Assembly (NCBI RefSeq): GCF_018691265.1
Contig: NW_024881330.1
Coordinates: 18,992,886 to 19,056,885, forward strand
Source of the DNA: Tyto alba
Taxonomy: Eukaryota; Chordata; Aves; Strigiformes; Tytonidae
Length of the DNA stretch: 64,000 nucleotides
Direction of reading: 5' to 3'
The notes below the pieces were generated by a model that saw nothing but the letters and a program-made list of their open reading frames with translations, was not told the DNA's origin and searched no databases. The translations under genes and the position numbers were made by a program. Shown piece after piece: positions 11,087 through 24,420 of this stretch (within the stretch, counting starts at the first letter, position 1; every line of letters begins with the position of its first letter).

Positions 11087-11500
11087 GTGTCACACAAGAC
11101 TACCTGGATCAGATGGGCTTCTACACATATATTTTCTCTGATGGAGCAGCTAATCCTGGAAACCATTTCCAGGCACATGAACAACAAGAATATCCTCAGG
11201 AGTAGTCAGCATGGATTCATCAGGAAGAAGTCACGCTTGACCGACTTGATAAACTTCTTCAGTAAATGACTGTCCTGGTAGATCAGGGGAGAGCAGTGGA
11301 TAATGTCTGCCTGGACTTCAGGAAGGCCTATGGTACTGTCTCTGAAAAGACCCTTACAGACAAGCTGTTTGTGTGTGGGCTGGATGAGCAAACAGTGAGG
11401 TGGACTGAAAACTGGCTGAACAGCTGATCCCAGAGGGTGGTCATCAGTGGCACAAAGTCTAGTTGGAGGCCAGTGACTAGTGGTGTACCCCAGGGATTAT
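11087..11500 (+). pseudogene. CR1 ORF2 reverse transcriptase fragment, broken
   Basis: This is a remnant of the CR1 reverse transcriptase, the enzyme that copies CR1 RNA at the target site. Visible blocks are MEQLILETISRHM (from 11141), SSQHGF, LDFRKAYGTV (from 11311; motif A region with the first catalytic Asp) and SGVPQG (11479-11496, motif B region). The YADD block and everything downstream are missing. The frame is broken by a stop with frame change near 11263-11272 and by a TGA at 11425-11427 where the family usually has Arg. It is a 5'- and 3'-truncated dead copy. Its orientation (+) is opposite to the CR1 at 6284-8200, so it is a separate insertion. Confidence 0.9.
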
Positions 11501-11789
11501 CAGCAACTGTCACAAAATATTAGTTTGTAAGTATCAGCACTGATATTTAAATATTTTCATTTAAAGACAAGTTGTGAATTTTATTTTTCCAGATCTTCAG
11601 AAAAAATAACAGACTTTAACTAGACAATGCACATTCTTAGAACCCCAGTGTATTTCTTCTAAGGGTGCCCCAGATTTTCACCAACATGTAGTTCGCTGTT
11701 GCTTTCAGTTTACAATTATATTCTGAAATCATGGTGTGGGTATATTATTATGCTCAAAGTATTGTGATGGACAAGGATATAAATATCGT

Positions 11790-12190
11790 AGATATAAGTG
11801 AAGCCAAGAATGTATTACTAGTCTAATCAAAAGTTTTAATGACATAACCAAAACACAAAGAAGTTTATTATTAGATCAGGTACACTGACACTAACACTCA
11901 TAGAACAAGTACTTTGATTCATATGTATCTCCCTAACAATATTACATTTAGAAGTTGTTATACAAAAAAACCTGTCCTACTGTCTACTCCCCTTTTATTC
12001 TGGTGCTATGTTCACCCTTCCACCACTCCTTCAGGTCCTAAGGCTGAGTGAGAGATTCTGTCTTGGAGTGGCAGTGAGGGATTACAATGAGTTGCCACCA
12101 ACCTGAAGCCTTCACAGGGAGAAGTATGGTATTTAATGGTGAGTGGTCCTCCTTTGCCTTGCCAGGACTAGCATGATGTTCATGCTTCCT
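11790..12190 (-). mobile_element. Possible eroded LTR
   Basis: On the minus strand the sequence has a TATA-like AGAATAAAAGGGG (about 11989-12001), then, about 120 bases downstream, an AATAAAC polyadenylation-type signal (about 11863-11869). This spacing is typical of an LTR promoter and R region. Ends and a target duplication are not clear. The minus-strand frame at 12201-12476 (91 codons) lies just upstream on that strand and could be ERV internal remnant or chance. The call is tentative. Confidence 0.3.
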
Positions 12191-12479
12191 TCTCATCAAT
12201 CTAAGGTCCACTTCTGTTTTTTATGCCATGCTTCATACTCTGCAGTGGACCATAGCTCATTTTACTTTTGACCTTGTTAGGTATCGTATGTTGAATATGA
12301 GTTAGACACTGGTTATTTATCTTTTGTGTTACACCTAAAACTGTGAAGTTCTTTATTAATTTGCAGTTGTATCCATAATTCACCACTGCTGAATTGCTGA
12401 CAGCCTTGGCACCTCTGGGATCATTTAATGACTGCCTTCTTTTATATTGCACTAGATTTCTAGGGTCAAAGTTCATGCT

Positions 12480-15400
12480 ACATACAGTAACTACTTATTA
12501 CTCTTAACTTTATGGAAATTATCTGTAGTAGGCATTACAATGCAAAATAATACCAATTTAAGAAAACAAATAATTAGATAAAAGCCATATGGTCATTAGA
12601 CAGCTGTTAAAGCTAAACAAGCTAAAATAAGCTTGGGTCAAGAAGCCCAGACAAGTTGTGAGATCTTGCACTATCTGGTCAACACATAGCCTGGGGCCTT
12701 TACTTACAGTAGCAAAAATTTACCAGGCTACATTATATGAGATTTATTTTCTAGAAAATAATACTTACTTTCTTAAAAGCATCCTTGGATTCTGCAGAAA
12801 AATGGATGCTTCTCTTATTTCTGAAAATTAACAGCTCAGAAAAAAAATAATCATGATACTTATATGCTTGGTTTTAAACAATTTATTTTAAGAAAGTCTG
12901 AGATTTGATGTATAATTATGTTTCCCACTCCTGATACTCTGAGAAATGCTTCAAACAGCCCAAGTTCATGGATAAAAATACATTATATTTATGTAAAGTA
13001 TGTTGTGAATAAGGATAGGGAAATTACTTTTTTATTTCAACAAGTCACAAGCAATTCGATCTCCTAGAAGTACTATGCTTAGAACGTGAAAAACTGAATG
13101 CTACATTTGCCTCCACTGTTTGAATGGATGGTCTATGGAAGCAGAATAACAATTTCAAACGCATTTCTCTGATATCTAAGAAATGAAAAAAAGCCATAAT
13201 GGTAAAACTATATAATTTCCTGAACAAAATAAATATTTAATGGATACCATAACAGTAAGCTGTCACTGTGAATGCAGATGTGGTTATATTTAATTATAAC
13301 TAGCATTATTACAAATATTGGTACTGGTCATAAAATTATTATACTTTTTTAAAGTTCCAGCTATGATATGTCATCCTCTGATATAGTTAATTCTAAAAGA
13401 TAGTTTTCAAATGACTCAAAACTTTATTTTCTTTTACAATATTTAAAAGCAAAGGATAGAGTATTCCATTTTTATATATACACATATTTTTAGTAGTTTA
13501 GTTTACTGTTGTTTGTATTTGACCTTCCCTTCTAAAGTTAAAAAGTTTGAATTTAGAAATTGCTCCTACTGAAGAATATTTTACAGTATGTGTTATACTA
13601 TGTATATACTCTCTTTGCAAAATTCCAAGCGTCTGTGATGGTTATCATGGTTACTTCAGTGTGTAATTAAAAAGGATAAGCATCCAATTCCAAAACATAT
13701 AACCTATCTTCAAATTATCAACTGTATGAAACTACCAAAAACTTGATATCCCCTACGAGACATGAATGACATTTCAAAATACAGATATTACTAGGTCTCT
13801 GAATATTCTTTATTTAGAAACACATTGTTAATGTACGAAAACCAACAGCCAAGCATAAAGAGTAGTGGAGAAATAAAGATACACAGGACTTAAAATATGA
13901 CTTGATTCATGACTGGCATCTTAGGAGCTAGAAAAAAATATTATAGTACAGAGAGAAATACTAAATAAATATTTTTAAAACCGTACCTCAGAAAAAATTA
14001 CCCAAAGATATTTTTGCTTTAAGTTGATAAAGAAATCTCTTTCCTTCAACCGTCAAACCATAGATTTGAATCTGAGATGTATTCAGAAGTCTGTGACATG
14101 AACACTGATATTGAATTTCACTCTTCATACACTTCTGATTCAATTTTTTAATGACAATATTAAAATGTTATAGATTAATTTCACACTTGTCAGTATTAAT
14201 CTCTCTGATGCCTATATTGATAAGAAATGTAGGAGGAGAACATAAAGTTAGACCATCTGCTTTCAGAGGAAAACCAAACCTTCATCTCTTCAAAGTAATG
14301 TCACTTATGTGAGAGCGTCTCATTAGTGCTTAGTCAGCAGAAGTTTGAAAAAATTTAGTTTATCAAAATTCATGGTTAAGTGCATGTCATAGAAGAAAGA
14401 TGACATTAGTAAAATTACATGAGTGTCTGGAAAAGATTATTTTGATTTCTGGCAGAGGCAAAAGTATAGTACTCAAATTTTTTCAGTAATTTAAATATAT
14501 GCTATTTAAAATATATTCTATCTTTCCAGATTTTTTCAGCCATTTTTCATGTACTCACCTGTATTCTAACTACTCATTCAGCTTTTCTGGTGCTATCAGA
14601 CTAGCCTAAGCCTCTGAGACAACATGCAACACATGCAGTACTCAACAACTGCCTGGGTAAGGTTTATTTTCTAAGTTTTATTGTCATGTGCATGGGATGA
14701 CCTATAAGGCTGACTAAAACGTTTCTCACTTGTGATTGATGTAGCCATCCCATGCTTATGCTGATAAAACCTTTATTCAGCTTTACACTGTCACACATTT
14801 TGTCTTACTATGTATAAGACAAATGTATCTCTTTGACCAGCTGTCACTTTGTTTAGGGTAAGAAAATCTTCTGTTTCAGCTTTCCATGAAAAGATAGTGA
14901 AAGTAGTCTAGGTAAAAGGAATTATTTGTTCTCTAATAATTCCAGTTACCAAGAACAAATGGCACAGTTACAAAATTTACTTACTGATGAAACTTCTCAA
15001 AGTTCAACATGTGCTATTCCTAAGGAGTTTCATTTGAAATGTCCCATTAAGAAAAATTAAGTTTATAGCTTAAAGGTTATGTTGAATACCTAAAGGAATG
15101 GTATACATAGTGATATATTATTCACATACATGTCTTTGAAGCTGTCAGATATTCTTGTAACAATAATATTATCAGCAAACCAAAGCAGCTTGTCTGGGAT
15201 TAAAACTGTCAGATATAAATAAATTTGACGGGCCAATGGAGAGTGTCAACTCTGCAAATTTGTAATATGAACAATCCAGAAATATATTTTGCCTCTTTTT
15301 CTGGTGTCCGTCAAAGCTACATAATCTCACAAAAGGATTTTTTTTTTTTAAATCCATAATATATTCTCTGAGAGAATTAACGATTTAAGAACCTATCTAT

Positions 15401-18400
15401 TCCAATCTTTGCACATCTCTAACCCTTACATAATTTATATTTCTTTCTGAAAATTACTTTCAAAGTAAAAATAAGCACACTTCAACTAGTATGAATACAA
15501 TTAATGAAATTTTAGTAAATTCAGTAGCTGTTTCGTATTTTGTAATGCTAATGGGTCCGTTTAAAAACAGCTATTGAACTGCAAAGAATTCAAAAATCTC
15601 CATGGACAAAACTCAATCCTGACGTATGAACCATGCTTTAAAAAAAAAAGCAAGTTACAAATAAATTAGAAAGCTATCTCCATAAAACCATCTTTCAGGC
15701 AGAAAACCTTTACTTTAGAAGAGTTAAAAACTTCACTAAGAAAATTGTTGCTTATTCTTCTAAAAATCAGTATCTGCTACAAATCTGTTTCACAAGTTAG
15801 TAATCTAATTCTCCAGAGCTAGATTCTCTCATTGGGCATGACCTATACAGAAGTAAATAAAGCACCTTCTACCATTTTTTTCCTTCATCTTTGCCATAAG
15901 AAGGAAATAACTACCTTTCCAGCAACAAAACCTCTTCCAATATGTGTATAAAGTGCTATGTCACTATGAAGGAAAACAGAGATTTATGAGAAAACACAGA
16001 AAAATAGAATGCAAATTACTTCCAGTGCTAAGCACCTGAGTAAGAAGCATTTCATTAAAGTTAGTTTAAAAAAACACTGGACTAAAGCTAGTGTGATGTC
16101 AAAGAAATCTGAAAATGTATTATAGACTGATTGAGTTCAAAATTAATTGAAAACTATGAATGTTATCTGACAATTAAACACAAAGATTTCCTTAAATAGA
16201 GATCACTTCTGTGGGTTTTTTTTAGATATAGACAGATATTAGAATTAAAAAAAATAGTACTGTCATATGCATTCAAAGAGAATGGACTGAAGATAAGTGA
16301 TTTTGACTTTGTCAATACCAGATTATTATTTTTTAAAAAACGTGAGTTTGCTTTTAAATATCTTTTATTCCAAAAGTGAAGGTTGTGTATTACCATTACT
16401 TTCATTATCCTCATGGTCTCATAGCTTTACAAAAAGACTGTCATATGCATATCAGTTCCAAGCATCCTGAGATGTTCTACTACACTATATAAAATGACTT
16501 ATACCACATATGGTTTTGAGAGAAAGATGTCAGCATCTGAACTTAATATTAGAATATAACTTCCACTCTTCCTTAAAAGTAATATCTTTCATAACTTGCT
16601 AGAGTCCTATAATTACTCTTCAGAAAACTGTTTGAGTTTCTGGGTTCCTTTGTATCTTAGCAACTATACATTGGAACCATGGACTTCTTCACTATATTAT
16701 GAACTATGAGGAGATATTAGCCATATATATAATATGCAATGTTTTATTTGAGCACAAAATCTCCAAGAGTACCTTAAGACCGTGGTATATACTGACTACA
16801 TCAATGTACATAACTTTGAATGGATCACAGCAAAGGTAGATGAAAACTCATATTTCATAGCTTAGTTCTCTTTCCTACCATTTCAAATCCATCAGAAGCT
16901 GCATCATTACTGCAGCAGAATATAAGAAGTAACGATAGAAAAAGCAGCATGCTGGAATGACCAGTTTCTAGTGAAATTGTTCTGCAGGTACTTCCTCACT
17001 TTCTTTTTTTTACTATTAACTATCTTGCCCAAACTTCCTGTCATGACCCTACAAGTTTCATTTTTCCTAGCACTAGTCTGACATAGTAAAGTTAAAGATT
17101 TTTGTATCTGTAGCAACATGCATTTTCAACTATCTGAAAAAAATGCTTTTTTCAAACCACCTGAATATGTGATTGGAACCATTAGATTTTTTTGAGTGCA
17201 AGTTAAATCATCAAACCACCCATTTGCCAGTCAACAGTGTTCTTGTTCATGGGAACACTGAATTATGAAGGCAATAAGGACATTGAGCTACCTGGCCAAA
17301 CAGTGAGAAAATATCACAGTAGTACTCTCCTGGAAAGAATTGGCTGGAAGTTCAACATAACTGGGGAAAGAAAAAATTCAGGTAAGTATGAAAAAGTCTG
17401 TATTACAACTAATTAAAATGTATTTTTAGATTGGTATCACTAGTGAATTGGGAGGGGGAAGGAGGAAACAAAATAACCTTTTTTACTTCATCACAAGATT
17501 GTGATCTATCTTATTTCCACAGAAAATTATATCAAGGTGAAACATCCATAGCTCAGCAAACTGAAATGAAGTAAGCCTTGTGTTTTTTCTCTCCAGGACT
17601 AAGAGTCAGAATAACTAAGTCAATATGAAATTTAAAAAAAAAAAAAAAAAATCCACTACTTTCCCTCCAGTAATTATTTGTGAAAGCAAAGCCTGAGACA
17701 TCCATTTGTTGACTTTAGAAAACTAACAGAATGGCATGAACAACATACCTTCAGGAGTATTTAGACCTTTAAGACAAGAACACTACATGACATCAACACA
17801 ACAAAAATTTCTAGAGCTGTCTCAAATTAATTCTGTGTATCTACCTAGCAGTCTCATGCATAGATATTACCTCCTACATCTTCATTGCTTCAGTACCATT
17901 GTACAGCTCCCTTTCAGGACAAGCACAGTATCCTGTTTGGCTAGATAGATTTGAGATTTAAAAGGAATTGGAAAATTGTATCATGTAATTTAAGCATAGC
18001 CATAAGCACAGCTTCCCTGTGAGAGGGAGGAATCCAGATGGACAGCTGTAAAGAAAGCAAAACACAACAGGATATACTGATCTGGTATGGGTCACTGCAT
18101 TGTCTGAGTTAAAGGAATATAAACCGGTTCTGTTCTGGCAAGTCAAGAAAAAAGCTTGCTTAACAGAGATTGCTGTAAAGTAAAACAGACATTAAATATA
18201 CATGGAGGATTATGGGTATTTAGAAATGCATATTCTTAAGTGTTTTTTAAATTCTTGATTACAAAAAATAAAATTCAAAAACTCTGTTGGGCACTATCAC
18301 TAATTGCTAGCTCTGAGGTGGAAAAACATGAGTCCTGAAGCCTAGAAGTATTATACTGTGATACAACTTGTACATTATATGTCAAAACTACCATAAGGCT

Positions 18401-18728
18401 TAATCTGTGCTGAGATAAAACCTCATGAGTATTCCGAGGACAGATGAGGATGAAGAGTGAAGAGTCTGCAAACTGAGGTAAGTTCATTCAAGGAGATAAG
18501 GAAACTACCAGACAACCCAGATGACTCCCTTTTAGATAATGACCATAGGGCTTCAGTGCATAAATTTTCTAAATTATACAGATAACTTGATGAAGAGCAT
18601 CTTTAAGCTGCCAATCTTCTGATAAAACATTTATCATAAAACTGAAAAACTGCTTTATCCCACGAACATCCTCCATACTAACATGGTTTCACTATTGCAG
18701 GCAGAATGCCCTGTAGATATATACGAAT
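12480..18728. other. Long unique AT-rich stretch
   Basis: No exon, RNA gene or nameable repeat is seen over about 6.2 kb. Homopolymer A runs occur (for example 17634-17651, 18 bases). Open frames stay below about 85 codons and look random. Confidence 0.5.
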
Positions 18729-18972
18729 TTTTTAACACTTCTTTCTAACTTTTCTCTTTAAATACTGGTTTAAATTTGCTTTCCAAAGAGGAAGCATTCT
18801 AATGGTTAGAGGGATCCTTTCTTCAGAGGAGGAGACAGCACAGAAGGAAATTTTTAACACTTCTTTCTAACTTTTCTCTTTAAATACTGGTTTAAATTTG
18901 CTCTCCAAAGAGGAAGCATTCTAATGGTTAGAGGGATCCTTTCTTCAGAGGAGGAGACAGCACAGAAGGAAA
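18729..18972. repeat. 122-bp tandem duplication, two copies
   Basis: Copy 1 is 18729-18850 and copy 2 is 18851-18972. They differ at a single position (T at 18781, C at 18903). The sequence outside the pair is not duplicated. Each unit contains an A/T-rich half and a GAGGAGGAGACAGCAC half. No coding sense is apparent. Confidence 0.98.
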
Positions 18973-21900
18973 CTTTTGAAGCAGGAGGACTTCATGTTAC
19001 TAAATGATGGCATTTTACATCTTACATCTTGTTCTGAATGATTTATACAGGCAGAAGATACGCAACTCAGATCAAGCAATGCTCAAACTTAGACAACAAT
19101 TAGGATTCTCCTTTGACTAGCTTAGTTAAAATCATATTAAGAAAAAAAAGAATAGAATTGTCTGAATTTGTCACTAGTTAATACCTGAAGGACACTAGAT
19201 ACTGTAGTTCTAGAGCTTCCATTATCACAACCTACATAAAATATGTATCTTATACATAGAGACAGCATCTTATACTGGATCCTGTAAACTTTATGAATAC
19301 ATCATAAAAAAATGAGAAATAAGAACACAGGAGAAAAGAAACTTTATGATATTAAATAACTTTCAGAATAGAAAGAAAGTGTCAGGTACTCTATGTATGT
19401 GTATGTTTATTTTAATTCTAAGAGAAGTAAAGATGTTATCTGTAATGGTTTTAATCCTATACGATAAAGCCTCAGAGATCAAGCCTCAAGCCATTTCTTA
19501 CCAAAAAGGCCTCCCAGTTGTGTATGACATACAGAGAAATAAATGAAGAATTCTTCTTCGGTAATACTAATTTGTCTCTGGATAATAAAAAGGTAGCAAA
19601 ATTGATGTTTCCATAGATGAAACCAAAATACTATAAAATAAATACTTGGAATATGAGATAAATTCTTCCTCAATTTATTTTAAACCAACCATTAAAAAGC
19701 ATCAAGAACAGAGTTGCTTCACGAAGGGGATGAACTGGGAGCCAAGTGTGACCAGAGGGCGGGCCATATCCAGTTGAGGACTGAAATTTCTGTAGCATTC
19801 ATCTTATCACAGAGATGAGAAAATTATACCTTAGATCACTAGCTACTTGGAGACAGTATTGTTCTCCTGAAACTATGTTCTCTGTAAATGAATACTAGCT
19901 ATTATTTTTGGTAATGCTTATGTGGTAGGATTTATATTAAAAGTGAATACAGGAAATAGAAAGGAATAGAGAGTTCTATTTTTGGGGTCGAGACAAACCT
20001 TACTGCATGAAAAAGAGGTCTGAACACACAAAATACATGATTGTTAATAATTTGAATAATACTGGTAGTAAAATATCTGGGGGAAAAAAAATCTTCAGAG
20101 TTCTACCTGTAAAAGTTAGCCCTAAGAAAAGTTTTATCCACTTCATGCCAGTTCATGAAAGGGAAATGCTCAGGAGAAGTTCTGCCATTGACTTCTGCAA
20201 GACCAGACTGATACTCTGCAAATGGAACATGAGCCAGTGCCCTGTGAAAGTAAATGAAAAGAGTCTTATGAAAAGATTAATCTGAATAGTCATCTACATC
20301 TGAGCAAGACACATTGGCTTACTTTACCATTTATTGCAAGCAAGTCAATAGAGGTTATGATGCAATTCATTGCACTTTTCATGGCATATGCTTTATAATA
20401 CCTACATTTAGTGAGATGAATTGCACTCTTGACTGTATCTCTATTAATCATGACATCATAGACAGACAGATTCTGTTGTAGATACCTACAGTGTAAGTAC
20501 CTATCTGTAGGCAGGTGCTATTAATTTCATCATAAGGTAGGAAGTGCAAAATAAGTGAATTCCACTTTTCCTAAACCAAAACAATCCATGGTTACAACAT
20601 CAATACCAGCATCAGAAACACAAAAGAAGAGTAAAGTACAGTACAATTTCTTTCTCTTTGTTGTTCTTTTTTTTAAACAATTCTCTTCAGGATTTTGCTC
20701 TCTGGTTTATGTGTCCTAAGAAAACATGGACTTCACATTTTTTTTGGTTTATTCCGAAGTAACAAGGACTAGAAATGAACAACTCTGAAATGAAAGCTGA
20801 GAGTTATTTTGCAGAAGCTGACAGACCTGCATGATGAACCAGATGTGTCAGCCACCCATTTCCAGATTCATTAATAACCAAAAAAACTACAGTTATTTTC
20901 CACCACTGTAATCCATTCTTTTGCAAATTATATTATGACTTCTCTTATTCTTTAACTTACAACTTAAAAGTTGCCTTCTAATAACTCAGAAAGCAACTAT
21001 TTAATAAAAAATTAAAAGGTGTGCTTACATTGATAGGTATAGATTTATGTCAGTTCACTTTGTGCAAGTGAAGCACAAAGTGATGGAAGCAAAACACAAA
21101 GAAATTCAATGCCAATGTTGAACCTGTCAGACCTCACTCCTGATGCAATATTAATGTACATCCAAGAGAATTCCTGCCAAGATATTCAGTTAATGAGTTA
21201 GATTCATATTCAGTAAGATAACAAAGCATTGGTTTGGACCATATAGGGTTCTGGGTTCAAAGCTTCCAGTAAACTGGCATCTCTGCACTCACTCATCAGG
21301 CACACACCCTGATAGCTTGAATGACTAATGATTACTTTCTTGTTCCATGTATACTGTTCTGTGACCAATTTTTTTTTTTTTTTTCACTCAGAATTATTAC
21401 GTGCTGTGTTTTTCAGTGTAAACAGTAAGCTCTTTTATTGATAGGTTGTTATTTTTAATAAATTCATGGACTACAAAGTACAGTGGGTTCCTATCTGGGG
21501 GAGTTATCCACCCCAGAGCATATCTGTGAAACAAATTTTAGTCACTTTGAATAGGTATAATGAATCACAGCAAGTACTGAAAAGAAATAAAGTTCATTCT
21601 CTTTTAATGGCCTGAAAATCAGCATTTTCCAAACATCTCAGTCAATGTATCCATGACCATTTACAAATGACATATGCCACATTACTGTACTTGGCATCCT
21701 TAAAGTCTGGAATGTGTTTGAAGGCCTACACAATGCCTGTGACAGTATTTTTCTGTGCCCATCTGCCAGCTTTTCAGACCACATCAGTTAAATGCTTACT
21801 GAAAACTATACTAATCACAAATACCATGCCAAAGAAATCAATAGGAAAATTTAGATATATCAATAATAGTTTCTCAAAGAGGCAGCTAAATTCAGGTCCT

Positions 21901-22844
21901 TTTATAAAGTTAAATTATCGTCATCCATTAGCTTCTGCAGATAAAATAAAAAAGTTGGCAGAATATTTTTTACAAGATTTTGATTGGCGTGTTTTTGTTC
22001 AGCTTGAAAGAGCACACAGGTGTCTGTTCAAATACTTTCCAAGAAACGGCATACAAGCACTGGAAATTGCAACCTAGTAGGATTTTAGATAAGAAAAAGT
22101 ATTTTGAAAAGTATTTTTCAATGTTATATGTACACACTATTTAAATATATTCATAATGTGTCATCCAGTTCAAGATGAAAATGAACTACAAAAGAAAAAA
22201 AGAAAAAAGGAAAATGAAATCCTGTAGGTCAGTATGAACCTGAACTTATGTCAGCCATAAAGTACAAATATTTAGGGGATTTTTCAGAAACTACAGTTGC
22301 TCAAGATAGTGGTGAAGCTGTCAATTCAAACAAAACTATGAAAAATGTAGTCTTTTAAAATTTATATCAATATTATCTCATAAAAGAAAAAAATAAATAT
22401 AGTTTGGCTTTAAAGTTTGATTTCAAAAACTGCTGAAGAGAAGAATTAAAACACAGCCAGAAATTATGCCAAATTACCTCATTGGTTTGATTACAAGTCC
22501 TTTTAATAATAAAAAATCTTAAAACAGTCTGTGAAACAGCAGAAGAAACATCACATGTAAGCATAGATTTTTAAAATGATTACTTATGTATAGTTTTGTT
22601 GAGACTGAAAAGGATGTAGCCAAGGCTCTAAACACAAAGTACTTAAAGTGGAATTACCATTGAAATAATTTAAGGAGGAATTTAGCTAGGAAATTTTGAG
22701 TATATCCAGATAGTGATTACTTCTTTCAGTATGTCTGAAGCACTGCCTCTTCCTTCCTAAGAGACTCTAGAAAGATTTGGGTTTTTTTTAATAAGACAAA
22801 ATGCTCATTAAATTTGAACCACTATGAATTCATCACATATCCAT
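18973..22844. other. Unique AT-rich stretch
   Basis: No gene is recognised. The longest open frame is 136 codons at 21667-22077 (+), without a recognisable domain and with AT-driven composition. A small hairpin lies at 21055-21083 and a T run at about 21369-21384. Confidence 0.5.
21055..21083. repeat. Inverted repeat, 11-bp arms
   Basis: TCACTTTGTGC (21055-21065) and GCACAAAGTGA (21073-21083) are perfect reverse complements around the 7-base loop AAGTGAA. Confidence 0.9.
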
Positions 22845-23867
22845 TGTCTCAGTTTAATTCTGTAGCGGCTTGAGGTCACAGGGCAACTGAGCACCATGCA
22901 GCTACTCACTTCCCCCTTCACCCCCTATTGATGAGAAAGAGAAAATAAGCCAAGGCTTGGGATTCAAGATAGGACAGGGAGGGATGAATCACCCATTACA
23001 GTCACGGGTAAAAGGCAGATTCATTAGGGGAAGAAAACAAGAACATAAATTTATTACAGACACTAGCAAAAACAAGACTTAACAGACAGAGTAGGACAGT
23101 GAGAAGCATTAGCACATCTTGAGACCACCTTCCCTTACCCCTCCCTTCTTCCCCAGCTCAGCTCTGCTCCCGATATCTCTACCTCCTCCCCCCAGCGGTG
23201 CAGGGGCAGGGAATGGGAGGTGCAGTCAGTGCTGCTGCTTCTTCCATCTTCAGCAGGGGAAGGGAAACATCTGGAACTTCTTCCACCTGCTTCAGCATGG
23301 TCCCCTTCTCACAGGAGACAGTCCCCCACAACTTATCTCCAACTTGAGTCCCTCCCACAGGCCACAACCCATCCCAAGCTTCTCCAGCATGGGACACCCC
23401 CACGTGTTACAATCCTCCCAGCACTGAACTATAACAGTGGGGGATGCTTCATCCCACAGGATCTCAGTAACCTTCAGGGGCATCTATCTTAAATGATCAT
23501 ATGTGGCCCCCCACAGGCCATAAATCAGTGTCTGCTCCACTGTAGACCTTCATGGGTGGCAGCTGAAAGCCACCCTACCGCCTCAGTACAGAATATTAGG
23601 GGGTCTCTCCTCCTTTCTTCCCCCATTTCTCCACTGACCTTGGTGTTCACACATATGTTGCAACTCCTCCTCACAAGTCCCACTCCTCCTCCCAGACCCC
23701 TTCTTAAATATGTTATTGTAGATGTGCAGATGATTGGCTCTGTCTTGGTGCAAAGGTGGATCTCAGTTGGACCTGGGGGAGTTTTGAGAATCTTCTCACA
23801 GGGGGCCACTGCTGTAGACCCCTTCCCTCACACAAAAAAAACCCATCACTCATTAAAACACAGGACA
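22845..23867 (-). mobile_element. Solo LTR, avian ERV (family A, copy 2)
   Basis: On the minus strand the element starts TGTCCTGTG and ends ACTGAGACA, 1023 bp in all. It aligns with the LTRs at 1876 and 49002. A CCAAT box appears on the plus strand as ATTGG near 23734-23738, followed by the promoter-like box around 23704-23718. The polyadenylation signal AATAAA is intact on the minus strand (23050-23055). It carries only one of the internal 68-bp-type units. The flanking pentamers TCCAT and AATTC do not match. No internal ERV sequence is attached, so this is a solo LTR whose target duplication is lost or whose flanks were rearranged. Confidence 0.85.
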
Positions 23868-24059
23868 AATTCTCACCAGCACAAGAATATAAAAACAGTC
23901 ATTCTGCTCATAAAATTTAAGGATAATTTAATTTCACAGAAAGATTGTTTGGAATCTGAACTAAAAAAAAAAAAAAAACAATATCAAATCAATTAAAATC
24001 AATTTATTTTTTAAATCAAATGTTGTCAAGGTTTATCTTAAAAGAAGTTGGATGTTTTT
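23868..24059. other. Short AT-rich spacer
   Basis: Contains a run of 16 A (about 23962-23977) and no recognised feature. Confidence 0.5.
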
Positions 24060-24420
24060 ACTTTCTCACCCTCTAATGATTAGAAATCTTTCTGTTAAAT
24101 TTAAAGCCTGTCCAGTTCACGGCCAATTTATAGCTATCACACCTGTGCCAACATTGTCCTTCAACATAAATAAGTGTTCTACCTAACTCTTTTTTGCTTC
24201 TGTGATGTATTTATGGAAAACAATCTGGTCTCCTCTCATTCTTCATTTTGCTGGTTACACAAGCCCATTTCTTTTAATCGTGTCTCATAAAACTGACTCT
24301 TCACTCCTTGGTAAGAGTTCTTACCTCTGCCTATTCCAATTTTATCTTGTCTTCTGTGATCAAGGTAACCAGAATGGTATTCAGTGTTCTAGATGAGGTC
24401 TTAGCAGTACTTATACAGAT
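24060..24420 (-). mobile_element. Old CR1 LINE 3' fragment
   Basis: The plus strand shows antisense landmarks of old amniote CR1 3' ends in order: a CAATCTGGTCTCCTCTCATTC-like block (24221-24241), TTTGCTGGTTACACAAGCCC, TTTTAATCGTGTCTCATAA, then CAGAATGGTATTCAGTGTTC and AGATGAGGTCTTAGCAGT. The copy is strongly diverged and has no coding sequence. It is older than the CR1 at 6284-8200 judging by divergence, which is an estimate by eye. Confidence 0.6.

Noticed and set aside
18729..18972. Possible transposon target or CRISPR-like repeat
   Set aside because: Only two directly abutting copies without spacers; a simple tandem duplication explains it.
21667..22077. 136-codon plus-strand open frame
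   Set aside because: It has no recognisable domain, its composition follows the local AT content, and no splice or promoter context stands out. Probably chance.
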